A DNA stretch of 9,622 nt from positions 2,251-11,872 of the forward strand of contig MGUR01000016.1 in NCBI GenBank assembly GCA_001800075.1. The letters run 5' to 3'. Each line of letters opens with the position of its first letter. Within the stretch, counting starts at the first letter, position 1. Source of the stretch: Elusimicrobia bacterium RIFCSPLOWO2_01_FULL_59_12 (GTDB lineage: Bacteria; Elusimicrobiota; Elusimicrobia; 2-01-FULL-59-12). The translations under genes and the position numbers were made by a program. Positions 6,527-9,622 of the stretch are shown here, in pieces. Below the pieces are notes generated by a model. The model was not told the origin of the DNA. It searched no databases and saw only the letters and a program-made list of their open reading frames with translations.

Positions 6527-6711
6527 TTCGATCGAAATAGTTTCTTTACCTGGTCATGCACCATTCCTTCCCCCCGATCCGCCGCTTGGATTCCGTGCTC
6601 ATATTTTTGCCTAACGTAAAACTGGTACATAATATCGTCCCAGCTTGCCGCATCCGGCAATTTCTCGATTAACTTTTTCGCCTCTTGCTTAGCGTTTGAT
6701 CGTTTCGCCAT
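6523..6711 (-). CDS. Antitoxin of the ParE-type pair
   Basis: A 62-residue protein starting at the ATG at 6711 (MAKRSNAKQE). This start is chosen over one at 6750 because a good Shine-Dalgarno sequence, GGGAGAG, lies about 6 nt before it. The motif LIEKLPDAASWDDIMYQFYV (about 14-33), followed by RQKYEHGIQAADRG and a C-terminal VHDQVKKLF, is the pattern of the short helical antitoxins regularly found before ParE toxins. The C-terminal half is expected to wrap the toxin, and the basic N-terminus may help bind the promoter. Translation is coupled to the toxin by a 4-nt overlap. Confidence 0.85.
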   Translation of the reverse strand: MAKRSNAKQEAKKLIEKLPDAASWDDIMYQFYVRQKYEHGIQAADRGEGMVHDQVKKLFRSK

Positions 6712-6739
6712 ACAGTCTCTCCCATTCTCTATTCCTTTT

Positions 6740-6779
6740 CGACGTCCCATTCCTATAGACGCATTTGTCGGGACAGTCG
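6740..6779. promoter_or_regulatory. Imperfect inverted repeat upstream of the antitoxin (possible operator)
   Basis: CGACGTCCC at 6740-6748 faces GGGACAGTCG at 6770-6779: nine pairs with one bulged base. Between them, on the minus strand, lies TCTATA, a possible -10. Antitoxins commonly repress their own promoter through such palindromes. No clear -35 is seen. Confidence 0.4.
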
Positions 6780-6797
6780 TTTACAAAACAGGTACTC
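6780..6797 (-). repeat. tRNA-Thr anticodon-arm fragment, direct repeat of 6164-6181
   Basis: The 18 bases at 6780-6797 match 6164-6181 at 16 positions. On the minus strand they read GAGTACCTGT plus loop TTTGTAA, the form of a tRNA-Thr(UGU) anticodon arm, again without its 3' stem half. The repeat lies just outside the antitoxin's upstream inverted repeat, so the two copies bracket the toxin-antitoxin module. Confidence 0.5.
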
Positions 6798-6842
6798 CCC
6801 CGCAACCTAAGCTTCGCTCGAGGCGAAACGGCTGAATGCACG

Positions 6843-7883
6843 TCAAATCTTCGCTTTGGCGCGGGGCTCGCGCCGGGCGCCGCTGTCCGCGATGGGGCGC
6901 GCGGGAAACTGCTGCGGCAATTCAAACCCTTCCCGCCGGAACGCTTCCCAAACTCGTGAGGCCAATTGATCCTGGATCTCCGACCGCTGGCCGTAATCCT
7001 GGACCCAGTAATAGAGGGCGTACGTGATGGACGATTCTCCCATCGCCAGGACCTGAGCGGCCGGTTTAGGGTGTTCGGCCACGCCGGGCACCAATGGCGC
7101 GCAACTCTCCATCGCCCGCTTCACATGCTCCGGAGGCGCCGTGTAATACACGCCCGCCTTCAAGGTCATGCGGTGCGTTCGAGGCGAAGAATAATTGGTG
7201 AAGGGCTGGGCGAGCAGGAGCGTGTTGGGAATGTAGAGCGAATCACCATCGATCGTCCGCAAGACAGTTCGTCCCCAGTTGATATCCACCACATGCCCTT
7301 CCTTATCCTGGAACGCGATCCAGTCGCCCACATGGATCTGCTGTCCCAAGCCGACTCCCGCGATGAACGCCTTCAAGGTATCCTGCATCGCCAGCGCCAC
7401 GCCGGCGGTGGCGATCGTGGGGATGGCGATCAACGTCAACGGATTAAATTTCAAAACATAATGCAGGATCGGAAGCAGCGAGAGACAGAACACGCCCAAA
7501 TTGACGATTTTACGCAGGGGCGGCGAGACATAGATTTGCCGCGCCCTCATCAGGTAATGCTGTACGAAAAAGATGTCGAGGAGCGCCACAATGCAGTACG
7601 CGGCCGCCAGGCACGTCAGGAAAAGATACGCATTCAAGAGGGCTGTAATGCGGTCCGCCAGAGGAGACGCAAAGGCAAACGCGAGCCCGGAGAACAGAAC
7701 AAAAACGCCCAGCACGGCGATTCGCAGGCGCCACGGAAACTCCAGCTGCCGGCGGTAGAGGAAATACCACAGGGCCATATAGATCGGCGCCGCGATGACC
7801 AGGACCGCCGCGGCGGCAATCATGCCGGGAAGGTACTCGGGAAACTGCTTCAGAAGGACCCAATAGGTCTGGAGGGTGTTCAT
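6843..7883 (-). CDS. MscS-family mechanosensitive ion channel
   Basis: A 346-residue inner-membrane protein. Membrane segments lie at about 18-42, 52-72, 82-108 and 122-145, followed by the pore-lining helix about 150-180 with the glycine/alanine pattern ATAGVALAMQDTLKAFIAGV. The beta domain follows from HVGDWI (184-189), where VGDxI is the MscS signature, through LRTIDGDSLYIPNTLL, and a mixed C-terminal domain covers about 240-325. The last 20 residues are basic and probably disordered. Members open under membrane tension to release solutes during osmotic downshock. It has more N-terminal membrane helices than E. coli MscS. The start lies 11 nt after the CCA end of tRNA-Phe with a short AGG as the only SD, so it may depend on tRNA read-through. 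It is the last gene before the AT-rich segment. Confidence 0.92.
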   Translation of the reverse strand: MNTLQTYWVLLKQFPEYLPGMIAAAAVLVIAAPIYMALWYFLYRRQLEFPWRLRIAVLGVFVLFSGLAFAFASPLADRITALLNAYLFLTCLAAAYCIVALLDIFFVQHYLMRARQIYVSPPLRKIVNLGVFCLSLLPILHYVLKFNPLTLIAIPTIATAGVALAMQDTLKAFIAGVGLGQQIHVGDWIAFQDKEGHVVDINWGRTVLRTIDGDSLYIPNTLLLAQPFTNYSSPRTHRMTLKAGVYYTAPPEHVKRAMESCAPLVPGVAEHPKPAAQVLAMGESSITYALYYWVQDYGQRSEIQDQLASRVWEAFRREGFELPQQFPARPIADSGARREPRAKAKI

Positions 7884-7894
7884 GGCCTAAAAAA

Positions 7895-7969
7895 TGGTGC
7901 CAGGGGACAGGATCGAACTGTCGACACCCGGTTTTTCAGACCGGTGCTCTACCACTGAGCTACCCTGGC
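7895..7969 (-). tRNA. tRNA-Phe(GAA)
   Basis: A 75-nt minus-strand cloverleaf with encoded CCA (7895-7897). The acceptor GCCAGGG pairs with CCCTGGC, the D arm is GCTC-AGTGGTA-GAGC, the anticodon stem is CCGGT/ACCGG with loop CTGAAAA (anticodon GAA at 7935-7937), and the T arm is GACAG-TTCGATC-CTGTC. The discriminator is A. A T6 run directly after CCA could end transcription, but the MscS gene begins right behind it. Confidence 0.95.
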
Positions 7970-7974
7970 GAAAT

Positions 7975-8020
7975 CGAGCGCCACACAACAGGCGCTCGCC
8001 CGCTGATCGTGTGGCGAGCG
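7975..8020. repeat. Overlapping, mutually exclusive inverted repeats between tRNA-Phe and the desaturase-like gene
   Basis: Three perfect 8-bp pairings compete: CGAGCGCC 7975-7982 with GGCGCTCG 7991-7998; CGCCACAC 7979-7986 with GTGTGGCG 8009-8016; and CGCTCGCC 7993-8000 with GGCGAGCG 8013-8020. On the plus strand the last is followed by TATTTTAGATTTTTT, the form of an intrinsic terminator, though no plus-strand gene lies upstream. On the minus strand the set lies downstream of the desaturase-like stop and upstream of the tRNA-Phe 5' end. Confidence 0.65.
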
Positions 8021-8064
8021 TATTTTAGATTTTTTAGGAGAGGACGCGCAAAAGACGCGGGGGC

Positions 8065-8868
8065 TCAGTTGGACGGAAGGAGTTCGGGGGTCGATTGGGC
8101 GAGGGCCTTGAGCTCATCCCGGCTGGTGCCGAGCACGGAGAGAATCGGGCGCATGATGTTTTTGAAGAAAATGCGGTCGGAGAAGATCTTTTCGCCGATG
8201 ATGACTTTTCCCCGGTGCTCCCAATCGGGGATCAGGGCATGAGCGGGCATTTGAAAGCGGGCCAGCACGTGCGCGACGTCTTCCAACGTCCCATCCCGGT
8301 CTTCCTTCATGTAGAGCTTCACGCCGTCCTGGAAAAACTGGTAATGCGCGGATTCATCCCGGGCGATGAGGCTCAGCGCCGTCGCCAGAGCGTCGTCTTG
8401 CTGCTCGATGGCCTTCCGGCGCAGGTTGCGGTAGTTCAATCCTGTGGAGAGCTCCTGAAAGGTCGTGTAAATCATCATTTGGCGGGGGGTTTCAAAAGGC
8501 AGGTCCCATTCGCGCTCCAGGACGGACTCCGTGAAGATGTCGACTTCCTTTGGCGTCCGCTTTTTGGAACGCAGGAGCCACTGCTCCAAGGCGAGGGAAT
8601 GTTTCGATTCCTCGTAGCCCCAGTTGGCCTGGAACCAGGCGCGGCCCCGGCTTTTGCGGACCAGATGCAGAATTTTAGACGTGTAATCGGGCAGGTAGAG
8701 CTCGACCGCCATGAACGACTCCACGATCAGGGCCATTTCGTCTGATGCGCGGGGGTTCGCCTGGTCCCACGGGATGTCTTTTTGGACATTCCAGCGGCGT
8801 TCCATCTCGGCGCGGTTGAAAAAGTCGAGGTAGAGTTCGTAGAGGCGGTTTTCGAATTGGGCGGACAT
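8065..8868 (-). CDS. Ferritin-like diiron protein, acyl-ACP desaturase family
   Basis: A 267-residue protein with the acyl-ACP desaturase (FA_desaturase_2) pattern. The expected diiron ligands can be placed: Glu56 in VELYLPDY, Glu87 and His90 in EESKH, Glu139 in TTFQE, and Glu172 and His175 in DESAH. Family members use oxygen and reduced ferredoxin to insert a cis double bond into an acyl chain bound to acyl carrier protein, in the cytoplasm. It is shorter than plant stearoyl-ACP desaturases and closer to bacterial DesA-like proteins, so substrate and position are unknown; a related ferritin-like oxidase role is possible. The start is supported by GGAG 7 nt before the ATG and by a TATAAT just upstream. 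No ferredoxin or ferredoxin reductase gene is in the window. It seems to be a single-gene unit. Confidence 0.82.
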   Translation of the reverse strand: MSAQFENRLYELYLDFFNRAEMERRWNVQKDIPWDQANPRASDEMALIVESFMAVELYLPDYTSKILHLVRKSRGRAWFQANWGYEESKHSLALEQWLLRSKKRTPKEVDIFTESVLEREWDLPFETPRQMMIYTTFQELSTGLNYRNLRRKAIEQQDDALATALSLIARDESAHYQFFQDGVKLYMKEDRDGTLEDVAHVLARFQMPAHALIPDWEHRGKVIIGEKIFSDRIFFKNIMRPILSVLGTSRDELKALAQSTPELLPSN

Positions 8869-8893
8869 CTCATTTCTCCGTCGAGGCCTGCTT

Positions 8894-8899
8894 ATTATA
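8894..8899 (-). promoter_or_regulatory. -10 box of the desaturase-like gene
   Basis: A perfect TATAAT on the minus strand (8894-8899) lies 25 nt upstream of the ATG at 8868, leaving a leader of about 20 nt that contains the GGAG ribosome-binding site. No good -35 is seen 16-18 nt upstream, so an activator or an alternative sigma contact is possible. Confidence 0.5.
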
Positions 8900-8995
8900 G
8901 AATATGCGCTCAGCCGGAGAGATTTAATTATGGCCCGGGGAACCCGTAACGCATATCAACCTAAATCTGCTAGAATTCCGGCTCCCGGTTTTTGC

Positions 8996-9025
8996 GGGCG
9001 TCCTCCACACAGTCGGCGGACGCCC
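8996..9025 (+). other. Inverted repeat in front of tRNA-Val
   Basis: GGGCGTCC (8996-9003) pairs perfectly with GGACGCCC (9018-9025) around a 14-nt loop, 17 nt before the tRNA-Val 5' end. A TAGAAT at 8971-8976 could be the -10 of the tRNA unit, which would place this hairpin in the tRNA leader. The -35 region is poor. Confidence 0.45.
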
Positions 9026-9042
9026 CCCAGTGGTGCAGTGGC

Positions 9043-9114
9043 GGGCGGTTAGCTCAGCGGTAGAGCACCTCGCTTACACCGAGGGGGCCAGAGGTTCAAA
9101 TCCTCTACCGCCCA
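9043..9114 (+). tRNA. tRNA-Val(UAC)
   Basis: A 72-nt cloverleaf: acceptor GGGCGGT/ACCGCCC, D arm GCTC-AGCGGTA-GAGC, anticodon stem CCTCG/CGAGG with loop CTTACAC (anticodon TAC at 9075-9077), T arm AGAGG-TTCAAAT-CCTCT, discriminator A. CCA is not encoded. It probably forms a unit with tRNA-Asp 53 nt downstream. Confidence 0.95.
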
Positions 9115-9167
9115 AATTTTTGGAAGCTGCGGGTTCCGAGCCGCCCGGTTTTATTTGAAGGTTTGGC

Positions 9168-9245
9168 GGGGATGTGGTGTAGCCTGGTTAACACGTCGCC
9201 CTGTCAAGGCGAAGATCACGGGTTCGAATCCCGCCATCCCCGCCA
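9168..9245 (+). tRNA. tRNA-Asp(GUC)
   Basis: A 78-nt gene with encoded CCA (9243-9245). The acceptor GGGGATG pairs with CATCCCC, the D arm is GTGT-AGCCTGGTTA-ACAC, the anticodon stem is TCGCC/GGCGA with loop CTGTCAA (anticodon GTC at 9203-9205), and the T arm is ACGGG-TTCGAAT-CCCGC. Discriminator G fits the aspartate identity. It ends 17 nt from the stop of the opposing pdxH gene. Confidence 0.95.
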
Positions 9246-9262
9246 AGCTTTCATGCCCCGCC

Positions 9263-9622
9263 TCACGGGTAAAGCCTTGTCATCGCCCACCGCCCGCCGC
9301 GCCCCTTCACGTACAGCCAGCGATCATGAAGACGATGGGGACGTTCCTGCCAAAATTCGACGCGTTCGGGCACCACCCGGTACCCTTGCCAATGCGGCGG
9401 CACAGGGATTTTCTTTCCTTCAAATTTCACCAGCAGTTTGTCGAATTCGTCCAGAAGCGCGGCGCGGCTTTCCAGGGCTTCGCTTTGCCGGGAGGCCCAG
9501 GAGCTGATCTGGCTGAGGCGAGTCCGCGTCGCGAAGTAATCATCCGCTGCTTTCTTTGGAAGGCGATCGACGGTCCCTTCGATCCGGACCTGGCGCAGCT
9601 GCGGACGCCAGTGGAAGGTCAG
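9263..9622 (-). CDS. pdxH: Pyridoxamine/pyridoxine 5'-phosphate oxidase, C-terminal part (enters from right edge)
   Basis: The last 119 residues of PdxH; the 5' part is beyond the window. The visible part matches the E. coli enzyme closely in order: RQVRIEGTVDRL (dimer and FMN region), SQISSWASRQS (equivalent to SQIGAWVSKQS), IPVPPHWQGYRV, VEFWQ, then RLHDRWLY (97-104 of the fragment), whose Arg and His correspond to the active-site Arg197 and His199 of E. coli, ending RLYP in place of RLAP. The enzyme is a cytoplasmic FMN protein that oxidises pyridoxine or pyridoxamine 5'-phosphate to pyridoxal 5'-phosphate with oxygen, in B6 salvage and synthesis. The gene converges on the tRNA-Val/tRNA-Asp unit with only 17 nt between, and no intrinsic terminator is visible in the gap. 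Oxygen dependence agrees with the desaturase-like protein nearby and suggests an oxygen-exposed host. Confidence 0.93.
   Translation of the reverse strand: MTFHWRPQLRQVRIEGTVDRLPKKAADDYFATRTRLSQISSWASRQSEALESRAALLDEFDKLLVKFEGKKIPVPPHWQGYRVVPERVEFWQERPHRLHDRWLYVKGRGGRWAMTRLYP

Noticed and set aside
6811..6825. Terminator of the MscS gene (TTCGC/GCGAA stem)
   Set aside because: Only 5 bp of stem and no following T-run on the minus strand.
6966..7958. 330-codon plus-strand open frame opposite the MscS gene
   Set aside because: It is the complement of conserved channel motifs and extends through the tRNA-Phe gene, so it cannot be an ordinary coding region.
8095..8745. 216-codon plus-strand open frame opposite the desaturase-like gene
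   Set aside because: Antisense to the diiron ligand motifs; no family resemblance.
9163..9507. 114-codon plus-strand open frame
   Set aside because: It starts inside tRNA-Asp and runs antisense to the clearly conserved pdxH gene.

Overview
The window reads as part of a GC-rich bacterial chromosome, probably from an uncultured Gram-negative lineage. Its outer-membrane PorV/PorQ-type protein and its large membrane O-antigen-ligase-like proteins with C-terminal TPRs are the combination commonly seen in Omnitrophota, Elusimicrobiota and FCB/PVC-type genomes. That placement is inference; no marker gene in the window settles the phylum.

Layout. (1) 1-4062, all minus strand: an envelope-polysaccharide cluster read right to left. 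It holds a PorV/PorQ-like outer-membrane protein, then a large Wzy/WaaL-type polymerase/ligase with TPRs, then a second homologous protein whose start overlaps the previous stop by 4 nt (ATGA) and which runs off the left edge. A good promoter (extended -10) lies so close to the porV-like ATG that the mRNA may be leaderless. (2) 4063-4557: non-coding. Its left half, 4143-4350, is an unusual chain of back-to-back inverted repeats, including two adjacent 23-nt hairpins with identical arms. (3) About 4360-6800: visibly AT-richer accessory segment with an orphan exported protein, a small membrane protein, an intact tRNA-Thr(CGU), a second tRNA-Thr-like gene cut off right after its anticodon loop, and a ParE-type toxin-antitoxin pair. 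An 18-bp imperfect direct repeat made of tRNA-Thr anticodon-arm sequence brackets the toxin-antitoxin pair. (4) 6843-8868: GC-rich again, with an MscS-family channel 11 nt behind tRNA-Phe(GAA), then a ferritin-like acyl-ACP-desaturase-family protein, separated by a set of mutually exclusive hairpins. (5) 9043-9622: plus-strand tRNA-Val(UAC) and tRNA-Asp(GUC), facing the 3' part of pdxH (pyridoxamine/pyridoxine 5'-phosphate oxidase), which enters from the right edge.

The genes suggest core functions (envelope glycan assembly, osmotic protection, lipid desaturation, vitamin B6 salvage, tRNAs) interrupted by one small mobile-looking island associated with tRNA-Thr sequence. The parts least explained by known families are the hairpin chain at 4143-4350 and the tRNA-remnant brackets around the toxin-antitoxin module.
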